A DNA stretch of 64,000 nucleotides. Source: Mycobacterium sp. 852014-50255_SCH5639931 (GTDB lineage: Bacteria > Actinomycetota > Actinomycetes > Mycobacteriales > Mycobacteriaceae). Below the pieces are notes generated by a model. That model worked only from the letters and a program-made list of their open reading frames with translations, was not told the origin of the DNA and did no database searches. Position 1 is the first letter of the stretch. Every line of letters begins with the position of its first letter. Positions 49,835 through 58,932 of this stretch are shown piece after piece. Made by a program: the position numbers and the translations under genes. The stretch is taken from the NCBI RefSeq assembly GCF_001665605.1, contig NZ_LZSV01000004.1:124001-188000 (forward strand). Direction: 5' to 3'.

Positions 49835-50443
49835 ATGACCAAATTCAGCGGTATCGCCACCCTCGCGGTGGGGCTTCCCGTCGTCGCCATGACCGCCTGC
49901 AGCTCACCCCAACAGGCGAGCACCCAGCCCGGCACCACCCCTCCGGTGAAGAGCGCCCCACCGGCGTCGTCGGGTGAGACGACGACGCCCGCGCCCAACG
50001 GCGAATCGCTCACCGCGCAACTGAAGACGCCGGACGGGCGGTCGGCTGCCACGGCGACGTTCGACTTCACCGGCGGGTACGTGACCGTCACCGTCAAGAC
50101 GGTGGCCGGCGGCATCCTGTCACCCGGCTTGCACGGCCTGCACGTCCACGAGATCGGCAAATGCGAGCCCAACTCGGTCGCCCCGACCGGCGGTCCGCCC
50201 GGAAACTTCCTGTCCGCCGGCGGCCACTACCAGGCGCCCGGACACACCGGCAAGCCGGAGAGCGGCGACCTGTCGTCGCTGGAGGTGCGTTCGGACGGCT
50301 CGGCGTACCTGGTCACCACCACGGATGCGTTCAACCGGGACGAGCTGCTGGGCGGCAACAAGACTGCCTTGATGCTGCACGGCGCCCAAGACACCGACAC
50401 CGCGATGGAACGGGTGGCATGCGGCGTCATCGGAACCGGATAG
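49835..50443 (+). CDS. SodC-like Cu superoxide dismutase lipoprotein with shortened loop
   Basis: 202-residue exported lipoprotein (lipobox MTAC, Cys22, then a Pro/Ser/Thr linker to about 55). The domain is Cu/Zn-SOD-like: H103-V-H105 in GLHVHEIG, H131 in GGHYQ, H137 in PGHTG, D145 in SGDL, H182 in LMLHG, R193, and C110/C196 as the disulfide pair. All four Cu ligands (103, 105, 131, 182) are present, and one Zn His is missing, as in M. tuberculosis SodC. After H182 only about 9 residues lead to ERVACG, where M. tuberculosis SodC has about 40, so the electrostatic loop is largely deleted. I recall no sodC between dgt and dnaG in M. tuberculosis, so this is probably a paralog. Activity is uncertain. 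Confidence 0.8.
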   Translation: MTKFSGIATLAVGLPVVAMTACSSPQQASTQPGTTPPVKSAPPASSGETTTPAPNGESLTAQLKTPDGRSAATATFDFTGGYVTVTVKTVAGGILSPGLHGLHVHEIGKCEPNSVAPTGGPPGNFLSAGGHYQAPGHTGKPESGDLSSLEVRSDGSAYLVTTTDAFNRDELLGGNKTALMLHGAQDTDTAMERVACGVIGTG

Positions 50444-50461
50444 CCGGCCGGTTCGGCGCTC

Positions 50462-50467
50462 TAGACT
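50462..50467 (+). promoter_or_regulatory. -10 element giving a probable leaderless dnaG mRNA
   Basis: TAGACT ends 6 bp before the dnaG ATG at 50474, with no ribosome site between. This fits leaderless transcription and supports this start codon. Confidence 0.5.
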
Positions 50468-50473
50468 GAGCCG

Positions 50474-52465
50474 ATGTCCAGCCCGGCAGGTTCGTGGGGG
50501 CACCACCCGCGCGCGGGGGAGGATGACGCCCGGCCAAGGGGCCGGGGCCGGATTCCCGATCGTGATATCGCCGCCATCCGCGAGCGGGTGCGCATCGACG
50601 AAGTCGTCGGCGATTACGTCCAATTGCGGCGCGCCGGTGCCGATTCCCTCAAGGGCCTGTGCCCGTTTCATGACGAGAAGTCGCCGTCGTTCCACGTTCG
50701 CCCCAACCACGGCCACTTCCACTGCTTCGGTTGCGGGGAGGGCGGCGACGTCTACGCCTTCATCCAGAAGATCGAACACGTCACCTTCGTCGAGGCCGTC
50801 GAGCTGCTCGCCGACCGCATCGGCCACACCATCAGCTACACCGGCCCGGCGACCAGCGTGCAGCGCGACCGCGGCAGCCGCAGCCGGCTCGTCGCGGCCA
50901 ACGCGGCCGCGGCGGAGTTCTACGCGGCGGCGCTGGAATCCGACGAGGCGGCACCGGCCCGCCAGTACCTGACGGAACGGAACTTCGACGCCGAGGCGGC
51001 CCGCCGATTCGGGTGCGGATTCGCGCCGTCCGGGTGGGACTCACTGACAAAACATTTGGTGCGCAAGGGTTTCGAGTTCAAGGAGCTGGAAGCGGCCGGC
51101 CTGTCGCGGCAGGGGCGGCGCGGCCCGATCGACCGCTTCCACCGCCGGCTGTTGTGGCCCATCCGCAGCGCGGCCGGCGAGGTGATCGGGTTCGGCGCCC
51201 GCCGCCTTTTCGACGACGATCCGATGGAAGCCAAGTACATCAATACCCCCGAGACGCTGCTGTACAAGAAGTCGTCGGTGATGTTCGGCATCGATCTGGC
51301 CAAACGCGACATCGCCAAGGGCCACCAGGCGGTCGTCGTCGAGGGCTACACCGACGTGATGGCGATGCATCTGGCCGGCGTCACCACCGCCGTGGCGTCG
51401 TGCGGCACCGCATTCGGCGACGAGCATCTGTCGATGCTGCGCCGACTGATGATGGACGACAGCTTCTTCCGCGGGGAGCTGATCTACGTCTTCGACGGTG
51501 ATGCGGCCGGCCGCGCTGCCGCGCTCAAGGCCTTTGGCGGCGAGCAGAATCTGGCGGGGCAATCCTTCGTCGCGGTGGCCCCGGACGGCATGGATCCCTG
51601 CGACTTGCGCTTGAAGTCCGGCGACGGCGCGCTGCGCGACCTGGTCGCGCGGCGCACCCCCTTGTTCGAATTCGCGATACGCACCGCGATCGCCGAGATG
51701 GACCTGGACAGCGCCGAGGGCAGAGTCGCGGCGCTGCGCCGCTGCGTGCCGATGGTGAGCCAGATCAAAGACCCCACGCTGCGCGACGAGTACGCCCGCC
51801 AGCTCGCCGGCTGGGTGGGCTGGGACGACGTGGCGCAGGTCATCGATCGGGTGCGCACCCAGGCCAAGAAGTCGCCGGCCCCGGCGCGGGGCGGTTCCGC
51901 CCCGAACGCCCCCCGCGGCGCCGCTCAGCAGCCCCGCGGGGCGGCCCCGGGCCGCCCCGCCGCCGCACTTCCCGACCCTCGTGACCCGACGCTCAGGCCG
52001 CAGCGTGCGGCGCTCAAGTCGGCGTTGCAGTATCCGGCGCTGGCCGGGCCGGTGTTCGACACGCTCCCCGTCGAAAGCTTCACCCATCCCGGTTACGCCG
52101 CCGTGCGCGCTGCCATCGAGGCCGCGGGCGGCACGTCGGGCGGCATCACCGGGGCACAGTGGATCGACGCGGTGCGCCAACGCGCCGGCTCAGACCTGAC
52201 CGCCGGGCTGGTCAGCGAGCTCGGCGTGGAGGCCATCCAGGTCGACGACGACGAGAAGCTGGTGCGTTACATCGCCGGCGTGCTGGCCCGGCTGCAGGAA
52301 GTGTGGATGGGCCGGCAGATCGCGGAGGTGAAGTCCAAGCTGCAGCGCATGTCGCCGATCGAACAGGGCGACGAGTACCACGCGTTATTCGGTGACCTGG
52401 TAGCCATGGAGGCCTACCGGCGCAGCCTGCTGGAGCAGGCTAGCGGCGACGATCTGACGATGTGA
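50474..52465 (+). CDS. dnaG: DNA primase DnaG
   Basis: 663-residue primase that makes RNA primers at the replication fork. The N-terminal zinc-binding domain has CPFHDEKSPSFHV and CFGCGEGGDVYAF (CHC2 type). The catalytic TOPRIM core has VVVEGYTDVMAMHLAG and YVFDGDAAGRAAA with the acidic metal residues. The C-terminal helicase-binding domain includes KSALQYPALAGPVFD and ends LLEQASGDDLTM. The first 26 residues (SSPAGSWGHHPRAGEDD...) extend beyond the M. tuberculosis start, RISDRDIAAIRE-like. The leaderless -10 supports ATG 50474. The linker near 475-500 is Pro/Ala-rich. Confidence 0.96.
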   Translation: MSSPAGSWGHHPRAGEDDARPRGRGRIPDRDIAAIRERVRIDEVVGDYVQLRRAGADSLKGLCPFHDEKSPSFHVRPNHGHFHCFGCGEGGDVYAFIQKIEHVTFVEAVELLADRIGHTISYTGPATSVQRDRGSRSRLVAANAAAAEFYAAALESDEAAPARQYLTERNFDAEAARRFGCGFAPSGWDSLTKHLVRKGFEFKELEAAGLSRQGRRGPIDRFHRRLLWPIRSAAGEVIGFGARRLFDDDPMEAKYINTPETLLYKKSSVMFGIDLAKRDIAKGHQAVVVEGYTDVMAMHLAGVTTAVASCGTAFGDEHLSMLRRLMMDDSFFRGELIYVFDGDAAGRAAALKAFGGEQNLAGQSFVAVAPDGMDPCDLRLKSGDGALRDLVARRTPLFEFAIRTAIAEMDLDSAEGRVAALRRCVPMVSQIKDPTLRDEYARQLAGWVGWDDVAQVIDRVRTQAKKSPAPARGGSAPNAPRGAAQQPRGAAPGRPAAALPDPRDPTLRPQRAALKSALQYPALAGPVFDTLPVESFTHPGYAAVRAAIEAAGGTSGGITGAQWIDAVRQRAGSDLTAGLVSELGVEAIQVDDDEKLVRYIAGVLARLQEVWMGRQIAEVKSKLQRMSPIEQGDEYHALFGDLVAMEAYRRSLLEQASGDDLTM

Positions 52466-52718
52466 GGGCCTCCTCGGCCGGTTGCTCGGCACCGCGCTCC
52501 AAGATGGCCGTTTGATCGTCGATCTCGGCAACGGTCACGAACCCCGCGTCCGGGGAGATCCGATTCGCGATCTTGCGGCGTCCCCCTTGGATCACCGACT
52601 TGGCCACCGGGCTGCTGGTCAGCGCGCGATAGGTGCCGACGATCTGCTCGTATCGGCGACGCCCGGCCTTCGAGCCCAGCACGTAACCCAGTCCCAGCAC
52701 CACGACATACCGGATCAA
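52440..52718 (-). CDS. Small membrane-anchored protein (Rv2342-like, YtxH-type)
   Basis: 92 residues. An N-terminal hydrophobic segment (IRYVVVLGLGYVLGSKAGRRRYEQI) resembles YtxH-type proteins, with a short membrane helix followed by a basic SKAGRRRYEQI motif. The rest is soluble and charged. It corresponds to M. tuberculosis Rv2342. The start is TTG at 52716-52718 preceded by GGGAGGA. No ATG in frame fits. It is convergent with dnaG and overlaps its last 26 bp. Function unknown. Confidence 0.82.
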   Translation of the reverse strand: MIRYVVVLGLGYVLGSKAGRRRYEQIVGTYRALTSSPVAKSVIQGGRRKIANRISPDAGFVTVAEIDDQTAILERGAEQPAEEALTSSDRRR

Positions 52719-52869
52719 AGCGTTCCTCCCGACTAGCGACCGTTCCCATCCTGCCTCACCCGCCCCGGTGCGTGCGCGCCCGATCCGGTCCCCGGGCGAG
52801 ACGAGGTCGGTCCTGTCCAGTTGGGTGCGGTTATGCCAGTACGCTAGAGTCGTCCCGCGGTCGTGTTGA

Positions 52870-52942
52870 TCCCCTGTAGCTCAATTGGCAGAGCGTTCGG
52901 CTGTTAACCGATAGGTTCCTGGTTCGAGTCCAGGCGGGGGAG
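52870..52942 (+). tRNA. tRNA-Asn (anticodon GTT)
   Basis: 73-nt cloverleaf. The acceptor TCCCCTG pairs with CGGGGGA (52935-52941), with discriminator G. The D arm is in TAGCTCAATTGGCAGAGC, the anticodon loop CTGTTAA with GTT at 52903-52905, and the T arm CCTGGTTCGAGTCCAGG. CCA is not encoded. A truncated dehydrogenase gene begins within 15 bp downstream. Confidence 0.96.
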
Positions 52943-52954
52943 CAAGGTTGAGAC

Positions 52955-53323
52955 TCAGTGTCCGGCGCTCTGGCCGCCGTCGATGTGGAGGGTCTCCCCG
53001 GTCACAAAGGTCGCGGTCTCCAGGTACCGAACCCCCTCGATGACGTCGGCGATGGCGCCCATCCGGCCCAGCGGATGCATGGCGGCCAGCGCGGCCGTGT
53101 CGTCGTCGGCATGCATCGGCGTGGCGATGTTGCCCGGGGAGATGGCGTTGACGCGGATCCCGCTGCGCGCGTACTCGATGGCCAGCGATTTGGTCACCGC
53201 CGCCAGGCCGCCCTTGGTGAGGGCGGTCAATCCCGCGGGGACCGCGGAGTTGGCCTGGTCGAGCAGCGACGTGGTCATGTTGACGACGTGGCCGCCCCAG
53301 CCTTGCGTCAGCAGTAGGTGCTG
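52955..53323 (-). pseudogene. Truncated short-chain dehydrogenase/reductase (C-terminal half)
   Basis: About 120 codons encode the C-terminal half of an SDR: VNMTTSLLDQ, LTALTKGGLAAVTKSLAIEYARSGIRVNAISPGNIATPM, then PLGRMGAIADVIEGVRYLETATFVTGETLHIDGG. The Rossmann N-terminal half with its glycine-rich NAD(P) motif is missing upstream, so no functional enzyme can result. The position of the YxxxK tyrosine is occupied by Thr, four residues before the Lys of LTKG. The fragment faces the tRNA gene. Unrelated sequence beyond 53323 marks the breakpoint. Confidence 0.75.
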
Positions 53324-53415
53324 GCCTCGATGCCGCTGCGCGTGTGGCGTACCGATGAGGTGACGCCGCTGGCGCCGCACCCGAACGACCCCGGAGCCTA
53401 ACTATCCGAAAGGCG

Positions 53416-55074
53416 CTAGTCGTACGCCGGGGTCCACACGGTGTCGAGGACGGCCTGCCGCGGGTCGGCATGCGTCCTTGTGGCCACCCCGCCGGCGACG
53501 GCGGCGTGATACACGGCTTCGGCGACCGCAATCGAGATGGCGCGTAATTCCCTGACATCGGGGAGCAGTGAATCCCCGGCCTTTGACGGGCTGGCCTGTC
53601 GCACAACGGCTTTCGCTGCCGCCTGCAGCATGGCCTTGGTCAGCAGCCGGGCCCCGGCGACGATGATGCCCAGCCCGATTCCGGGGAACACCAGCACGTT
53701 GTTGGCCTGGCCGATGGTGTAGGTAGTGCCGTCGTATTCGATCGGCGCGACGGGGGTGCCGGTGGTGATCAGCGCCTTGCCGTCGGACCACTGCAGCACG
53801 TCGGCCGGCATGGCTTCCATGCGCGACGTCGGGTTGGACAGCGGGAAGATCATCGGTCGCTCGCACGATGCGGTCATGGCCTGCACGACCTTCTCGGTGA
53901 AGGCGCCGAACACGGCCGAGGAGCCCAGCAGGATGGTAGGGGAGGCGAGCTTGATGGTGTCCACCAATCCCACCCGATCCGCGGCTGCTTGTCCCGCTCC
54001 CAAGCCCAGTTGGGCGCGATTCTTCGCGTAGGGAACCTGGAAATCCCGCAGGTCCTCCATGTCGTCGAATAGCAGGCCCTGCTTGTCGATCGGCCAGATC
54101 TGCGCCGTGGCCTGCTCGATGGTGGCGCCGTCGGACACCATCGCGTCGCGAATCTGATCGGCCACCCCGATCCCGGCGGTGCCGGCCCCGAAGACGACGG
54201 CCCTCTGGTCGCGCATCGGCACACCGGTGACGTGGCATCCGCCGTACACGGCCGCGACGACCACCGCGCCGGTTCCCTGGACGTCGTCGTTGAACATGCA
54301 GTATTTGTCGCCGTAGGTGTGCAGGATCCGCCGTGCGTTGAGGGGCCCGAAGTCTTCGAAATGCAGGATCGCCTTCGGGAACAGCCGGTGAGCGGTTTCG
54401 ATGTAGCGATTGACGAAGTCGTCGTATTCGGCGCCGCGGCGCCGGGCGTGACGATTGCCCAAGTAGAACGGATCCTGAAGCAGTTGTTCGTTATTGGTGC
54501 CCACGTCAAGGGAGACCGCGATGCAGCGACGGGGATCGATGCCGGCCCCGGCGGTATACAGCGCCAACTTGCCCACCGCGATCTGGATGCCGCCCACGCC
54601 CCAGTCGCCGATGCCCAGGATCGCTTCGGCGTCGGTACACACGATCAGGTCGACGTCGTCCGGTTCCAGCCCGAAAGTCGCGAAGGCGGGCTCGATCTCG
54701 TCGGGCTCGTCGATGCTCAGGAAAAGCCCGCGCTGTCCGCGGTACTCGTCGGAGAACCGTTGAATGGCCTCCCCGACGGTGGGCGTGTAGACCACCGGCA
54801 TCAGTTCCGGCAGATGATCCTCCAGCACCTTGTAGTAGAGCAGTTCGTGGCGGTAATGCAGCTGCTCCAACAGCAAGTTGCGCCCCAGATCCGTTGCCAG
54901 GGTCTGCAATTGATGCCAGACCCGGTCGGCCTGCTCGTCGAGCGTGAGCACCGCCGGTGGGAGCCGTCCGGTCAGACCCAGCTGCCGCCTCTGCTCGTGT
55001 GTGAAGCCGACCCCACGGTTCAGACTGGGCGAGGACAGCGCCGCCGGGATCTTCGGCGCGTGCGGGTCGCTCAT
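53416..55074 (-). CDS. mez: NAD-dependent malic enzyme
   Basis: 552-residue enzyme converting malate to pyruvate and CO2 with NAD(P)H formation (anaplerosis and lipid-linked redox). Motifs: PVVYTPTVGEAIQRFSDEYRG, VVCTDAEAILGIGDWG-type metal region (LIVCTDAEAILGIGDWGVGG), FEDFG...FNDDVQGTGAVV and the NAD-binding FGAGTAGIGVADQI. PLSNPTSRMEAMPADVL is also typical. The N terminus MSDPHAPKIPAALS matches M. tuberculosis Mez (Rv2332, 548 residues), so ATG 55074 is used, although the frame runs open further upstream. It is followed upstream, on the same strand, by the trx-cysE-cysK unit. Confidence 0.95.
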   Translation of the reverse strand: MSDPHAPKIPAALSSPSLNRGVGFTHEQRRQLGLTGRLPPAVLTLDEQADRVWHQLQTLATDLGRNLLLEQLHYRHELLYYKVLEDHLPELMPVVYTPTVGEAIQRFSDEYRGQRGLFLSIDEPDEIEPAFATFGLEPDDVDLIVCTDAEAILGIGDWGVGGIQIAVGKLALYTAGAGIDPRRCIAVSLDVGTNNEQLLQDPFYLGNRHARRRGAEYDDFVNRYIETAHRLFPKAILHFEDFGPLNARRILHTYGDKYCMFNDDVQGTGAVVVAAVYGGCHVTGVPMRDQRAVVFGAGTAGIGVADQIRDAMVSDGATIEQATAQIWPIDKQGLLFDDMEDLRDFQVPYAKNRAQLGLGAGQAAADRVGLVDTIKLASPTILLGSSAVFGAFTEKVVQAMTASCERPMIFPLSNPTSRMEAMPADVLQWSDGKALITTGTPVAPIEYDGTTYTIGQANNVLVFPGIGLGIIVAGARLLTKAMLQAAAKAVVRQASPSKAGDSLLPDVRELRAISIAVAEAVYHAAVAGGVATRTHADPRQAVLDTVWTPAYD

Positions 55075-55171
55075 CGCAAATCTCCGTCCGTGACTCGGGA
55101 CCTTACGGCAACCGTAGCGTCGATCGCGGCGATCGCATCTTGAGCGGCATTCGCAGCGCCGCGGCCGCGGG

Positions 55172-55591
55172 TCAAGCCAACAGAGGTTGCAGCGCCTGTC
55201 GCAGGTCAGCGGCCTTGGGGACACCCGCGGTGCGGTACCGCTGCCGGCCGTCGGCGTCGAAGATGAACGTGGTTGGCAGTGACAACACCGAAAGCCGCTT
55301 GGCGACGGCAGGATTGGCGTCAATGTCGATTTCGAGATGCATCACGTCGGGGAGATCGCTGCAGACTTGCTCGACCACGCGACGCACCGAAGCGCACGGA
55401 CCGCACCATGCTGCGGTGAAATGGACGACTGTCGGACCCGCCTCGGACAAACCGAGATCTGCAGCGTCCCCTGGGAGATCAAGACTTGTCTCTCGAAGCA
55501 CCCCGGACCGTCGATTGATCATCGCTCCTGCCGCAGTGGCGGCCCCGAGCGCAGCGATCAGCGCCGTCCCTGCGATCACAAGAGTGCTCAA
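55172..55591 (-). CDS. Membrane-anchored thioredoxin-like protein
   Basis: 139 residues. One N-terminal membrane helix (LVIAGTALIAALGAATAAGAMI, followed by NRRSG) leads to a thioredoxin fold facing outward or inward, with the active site FTAAWCGPC (residues around 60-68), the cis-Pro in SLPTTFIF and the usual FDADGRQ-YRTAGV. It should act as a disulfide reductase or isomerase at the membrane. The start is TTG 55591 after GAGGACC. An ATG at 55654 would overlap cysE by 56 bp. It begins 7 bp after the cysE stop on the same strand, so it is third in a cysK-cysE-trx operon. Confidence 0.83.
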   Translation of the reverse strand: MSTLVIAGTALIAALGAATAAGAMINRRSGVLRETSLDLPGDAADLGLSEAGPTVVHFTAAWCGPCASVRRVVEQVCSDLPDVMHLEIDIDANPAVAKRLSVLSLPTTFIFDADGRQRYRTAGVPKAADLRQALQPLLA

Positions 55592-55598
55592 TTGGTCC

Positions 55599-56282
55599 TC
55601 AGATAGAAAAATCTTCGCCGTGCCACACGCCGGCTTCCGGTGGACGGATGACACGTCCGAATTGTTGCCCGTTGTTGGAGGCCTCCAGCTTGGCGACCCG
55701 GGTGAGGAGGGACTGGAGGCTGACGCCCACGAGGTCGGGCATCATCGAGTCGTCGGGGCTGTTTCGGCCGTGGCGACTGATGACCTGGCCGGGAACCCCG
55801 ATGACTACGGCGCTCGACGGAACCTCTTTTACCACGACAGCGTTGGCGCCGATCCGGCTGTCATCGCCGATCTTGATCGCTCCGAGCACCTTGGCGCCGG
55901 CACCGATGGTCACCCGGTCACCGATGGTCGGGTGGCGTTTCCCGGTATCCCGTCCGCTGCCGCCAAGCGTGACGCCGTGGTAAATCGTCACGTCCTCGCC
56001 GACTTCCGCCGTCTCGCCGATCACCACTCCGGTGGCGTGGTCGATGAAGAGGCCCGGGCCCAGGGCGGCACCGGGGTGGATGTCGACTCCGGTCAAGATG
56101 CGGGTGACTTCGTTGAGTATCCGCGCGGCCAGCCGGGCGCCGCGGTTCCAGAGCCAGTGGCTGATCCGGTAGCCCCAGATGGCATGCACGCCCGGATAGG
56201 CGAAGATCACCTGCAGCGTGGTCGGGGCAGCGGGGTCGCGCTCCCTGGCGGCCCGGATGTCTCGGCGTATGGCGTCGAGCAT
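55599..56282 (-). CDS. cysE: Serine O-acetyltransferase
   Basis: 227-residue left-handed beta-helix acetyltransferase making O-acetylserine from serine and acetyl-CoA, the first step of cysteine synthesis. Hexapeptide repeats run through [30 protein letters not shown] and [20 protein letters not shown]. The catalytic region [13 protein letters not shown] is intact. The C terminus ends GEDFSI, where the terminal Ile is the tail that inserts in CysK to form cysteine synthase. ATG 56282 is 2 bp from the cysK stop. Confidence 0.96.
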   Translation of the reverse strand: MLDAIRRDIRAARERDPAAPTTLQVIFAYPGVHAIWGYRISHWLWNRGARLAARILNEVTRILTGVDIHPGAALGPGLFIDHATGVVIGETAEVGEDVTIYHGVTLGGSGRDTGKRHPTIGDRVTIGAGAKVLGAIKIGDDSRIGANAVVVKEVPSSAVVIGVPGQVISRHGRNSPDDSMMPDLVGVSLQSLLTRVAKLEASNNGQQFGRVIRPPEAGVWHGEDFSI

Positions 56283-56284
56283 GG

Positions 56285-57217
56285 TTAACCCGCCAGATCG
56301 GCGAACAACGGCGTGCTGAGATACCGCTCGCCGAAATCAGGCAGCACGACGACGACAAGCTTCCCGGCGTTTTCTGGGCGGCGGGCCACCTGCAGGGCGC
56401 CGACCACCGCGGCACCCGACGAGATGCCGACCAGCAAGCCCTCCTCGCGTGCCAGCCGACGTGCCACGTCCATGGCCTCCTCGTTGCCGACGGTGATGAC
56501 CTCGTCGATGAGTTCCATGTCGAGTACCGGGGGCACGAATCCGGCGCCCAGGCCCTGGATGGGGTGGGGACCCTTTTGTCCGCCCGAGAGCACCGGCGAC
56601 GCTGCCGGCTCCACGGCGACGAACTGCGCTGACGGCTTGCGTTCCTTGATGACCTCGGCGACCCCCGTGATAGTCCCACCGGTGCCCACGCCGGCCACGA
56701 AGATGTCAACCTTGCCATCGGTGTCGCGCCACACCTCTTCGGCGGTGGTCTTGCGGTGGATCTCCCGGTTCACGGGGTTTTCGAACTGTTGGGGCACCCA
56801 ATACCGTTGGTCGCTCTTGGCCAGCTCCTCGGCTTTGGCGATCGCGCCCGGCATGCCCTCGGCGCCCGGCGTCAGGACGATCTCGGCGCCCAATGCACGT
56901 AGCAGCATCCGCCGCTCCATGCTCATCGTCTCCGGCATAACCAACACACAGCGGTAGCCGCGGGCCGCAGCCACCAGCGCCAGGGCGATACCGGTGTTTC
57001 CGCTCGTCGGTTCGAGGATGATCGTGTCGGGCTTGATCAGGCCCGCTTGCTCGGCCGCGTCGATCATCGCGACCCCAATGCGGTCCTTCACGCTGTTTCC
57101 CGGGTTGAAGAACTCCAGCTTGGCTACGACGTCGGCGGCCGCCCCGTCGGTGACCCGGTTCAGCCGGACCAGCGGAGTGTTTCCAATGAGTTGTGTGACG
57201 TTATCTGCGATGCTCAT
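56285..57217 (-). CDS. cysK: Cysteine synthase (O-acetylserine sulfhydrylase) CysK
   Basis: 310-residue PLP enzyme forming cysteine from O-acetylserine and sulfide. PLP Lys44 is in [12 protein letters not shown], the substrate loop is [10 protein letters not shown], the PLP phosphate loop GTGGTITG, and [10 protein letters not shown] follows. It matches CysK1 (Rv2334) of M. tuberculosis. A ribosome site TGAGGAAGAC precedes ATG 57217. It is the first gene of the cysK-cysE-trx unit. Confidence 0.97.
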   Translation of the reverse strand: MSIADNVTQLIGNTPLVRLNRVTDGAAADVVAKLEFFNPGNSVKDRIGVAMIDAAEQAGLIKPDTIILEPTSGNTGIALALVAAARGYRCVLVMPETMSMERRMLLRALGAEIVLTPGAEGMPGAIAKAEELAKSDQRYWVPQQFENPVNREIHRKTTAEEVWRDTDGKVDIFVAGVGTGGTITGVAEVIKERKPSAQFVAVEPAASPVLSGGQKGPHPIQGLGAGFVPPVLDMELIDEVITVGNEEAMDVARRLAREEGLLVGISSGAAVVGALQVARRPENAGKLVVVVLPDFGERYLSTPLFADLAG

Positions 57218-57566
57218 CTGTCTTCCTCAGGCGATGTTGGTTCAAGCTTCGTCGGCCTACCAGGTGATGTCGAATTCGATGGCGACGCGAGTGCGGATGG
57301 GCAATATGGTCATCGGCGGGTTGATCCTTCTGAAGATTGACTAACGCTTAGACGCGGCCACTGGGTGCTACCTGTGCGAGCGGCCCGCAAACCTGGAGGA
57401 AACGCGAGGGTTTCTGCGGCGTCAGAGAATCAACAACAACGACAACAGCAGTGCACGGCGGTGCGGCACGTAAGGACAAGGCACGGCTGGGTGGCCTGTT
57501 GCATAACGCCCACTATAGGACATTCGACAATTTCGCCGGTTGAGCTGATCGTTTGCTGAGTACCCG
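57218..57566. other. Upstream region of the cysteine operon, no gene seen
   Basis: About 350 bp between cysK and the decayed cysteine desulfurase. It must carry the cysK promoter. The part from about 57340 contains A/C-rich sequence (AACAACAACGACAACAGCAG) and no frame with recognisable similarity or a ribosome site. It looks like gene debris. Confidence 0.45.
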
Positions 57567-57765
57567 GTGCCGTTTCACACCCGCCAGCGGGCTCTCGGAC
57601 ACAAGGCGCTCAATGCGGAGGGCATCGCGGTGCGCGGGTCATCACTGCGCGCAGCCCTCCTGCGGCGCCTCGGCTTGGGGCCACTGTTCGGCCATCGTTC
57701 GCGTTCTACAACACGTTCGAGGGGATCGACGTCTTCCTGGCGGCGGTGCGCCGGATCGCCGAGGG
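57567..57765 (+). pseudogene. Remnant of a class V aminotransferase / cysteine desulfurase (SufS-like)
   Basis: Three pieces of a SufS/Csd C terminus occur in order but in three reading frames: HKALNAEGIAVR (about 57600), then CAGHHCAQP, the desulfurase active-site Cys loop (about 57630), then FAFYNTFEGIDVFLAAVRRIA (57698-57760), the usual C-terminal end. At least two frameshifts separate them, and nothing upstream encodes the PLP-binding body. The fragment therefore cannot be functional. Its position next to cysK-cysE suggests a lost sulfur-metabolism gene. Confidence 0.7.
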
Positions 57766-57809
57766 CGCACCGACGTCGGGTGACCGCGCCGCCTGCCGCC
57801 GTTGCACGG

Positions 57810-58928
57810 TTAAGTGCTCGGGTACCAACCGAATCCGCGTGAGGTCAGGAGCACGATGCCTAGTGAGACCACCGCGACGACGGTGAGTCCGATGACCGCG
57901 ACGACCAGCGGGCGCCACCCGGTGCGGGCGATCTGGCGAATGTCGGTGTTGAGCCCGACGCCGGCAAAGGTCAGCAGAAACGCCCATTTCGACACGTTGG
58001 CGAGGTTGGCGGTTTGGCCCTTGGTCAACCAGCCCGCGGTCGCGATCGCCGAGACCACGAGGAAGCCGAGCACGAACTTCGGGAACTTCTCCCAGATGAA
58101 CGCGGCCTTGGCTTTCGCGCCGGGCGCGATCTCGTCGGCCTGCCCGCGCCCCGCCCAATAGAGCGCGAACCCCAGGACCACGAATCCGATCAGAGCGTTG
58201 CGGGTCGATTTGACCAGCACGGCGATCTTGCCGGCATGATCGGAGAACAAATACCCGGTGGCCGTGGTCTCGGCGGTGTTGTCCACCGACAGCCCCGCCC
58301 ACAGCCCGAATTCGTTGTCGGTCAGCCCGATCGCGTGCCCCAGGGGCGGCAGCACGAACAGCGACACCGCTCCCAAGGCCAGGATCGCCGCGATCGCGTA
58401 GCTGACGTCGGCGTTGCGGGCGCGGATCGCCCCCTTGGCCGTCACGATGGCCGACACCCCGCAGATGGATGTGCCGATCGCCAGCAGCGAGCCCAGCTTG
58501 CCCGACAACCCGAACGCACGCGCCGCGACGATGATGATCGTCCCGGCGATCGTCATGTCCACCAGAATCTGCACCAGGCCGATACCGCCGAGTTTGGCGA
58601 CGTCGCCGAGGACGAATCGCGAACCCAGCGCCACGATCCCGACCTTGAGCCAGAATTCGTAAGTTTGCACGCCGGGCCGGAAGATCGGGTGCAGGCCGAT
58701 GGTGTTGGTGATGAGCAGCCCAATCACGATGGCCCACAACACGTATTCGATGTCCGGCACCGTCCAGTGGTGGTGCTTGGCCACGGTGTTCCACCAAATC
58801 TGCGCGTACTTGCCCAGCACGCCGACCCCGATCAGGAGCAGGATGCCCGGGACGTAGTCGAGCGGACGCGTGCTGCTGAACGTGGCCTCGGCCGACGTTT
58901 CGTCGGGTTCGACGCGAACCGTGCTCAC
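57810..58928 (-). CDS. YeiH/UPF0324-family membrane protein, putative sulfate exporter
   Basis: 372-residue polytopic inner-membrane protein with about 9-10 helices ([96 protein letters not shown]...). The family signature includes [12 protein letters not shown] and [16 protein letters not shown]. These proteins are annotated as putative sulfate or sulfonate exporters. Start GTG 58926-58928. It begins 4 bp after the stop of a 54-residue membrane peptide gene on the same strand, which points to a joint function. It lies near cysteine genes and a sulfotransferase. Confidence 0.85.
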   Translation of the reverse strand: MSTVRVEPDETSAEATFSSTRPLDYVPGILLLIGVGVLGKYAQIWWNTVAKHHHWTVPDIEYVLWAIVIGLLITNTIGLHPIFRPGVQTYEFWLKVGIVALGSRFVLGDVAKLGGIGLVQILVDMTIAGTIIIVAARAFGLSGKLGSLLAIGTSICGVSAIVTAKGAIRARNADVSYAIAAILALGAVSLFVLPPLGHAIGLTDNEFGLWAGLSVDNTAETTATGYLFSDHAGKIAVLVKSTRNALIGFVVLGFALYWAGRGQADEIAPGAKAKAAFIWEKFPKFVLGFLVVSAIATAGWLTKGQTANLANVSKWAFLLTFAGVGLNTDIRQIARTGWRPLVVAVIGLTVVAVVSLGIVLLTSRGFGWYPST

Positions 58929-58932
58929 GCGA

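Noticed and set aside
53330..53401. A short plus-strand gene starting MPLRVWRTDEV
   Set aside because: Only 23 codons to the stop and no ribosome site. More likely the tail of a lost gene, so it is listed as an observation and not as a gene.
55075..55323. Upstream extension of mez by 83 codons
   Set aside because: The added residues are Arg/Cys-rich without similarity, and the family N terminus begins at ATG 55074.
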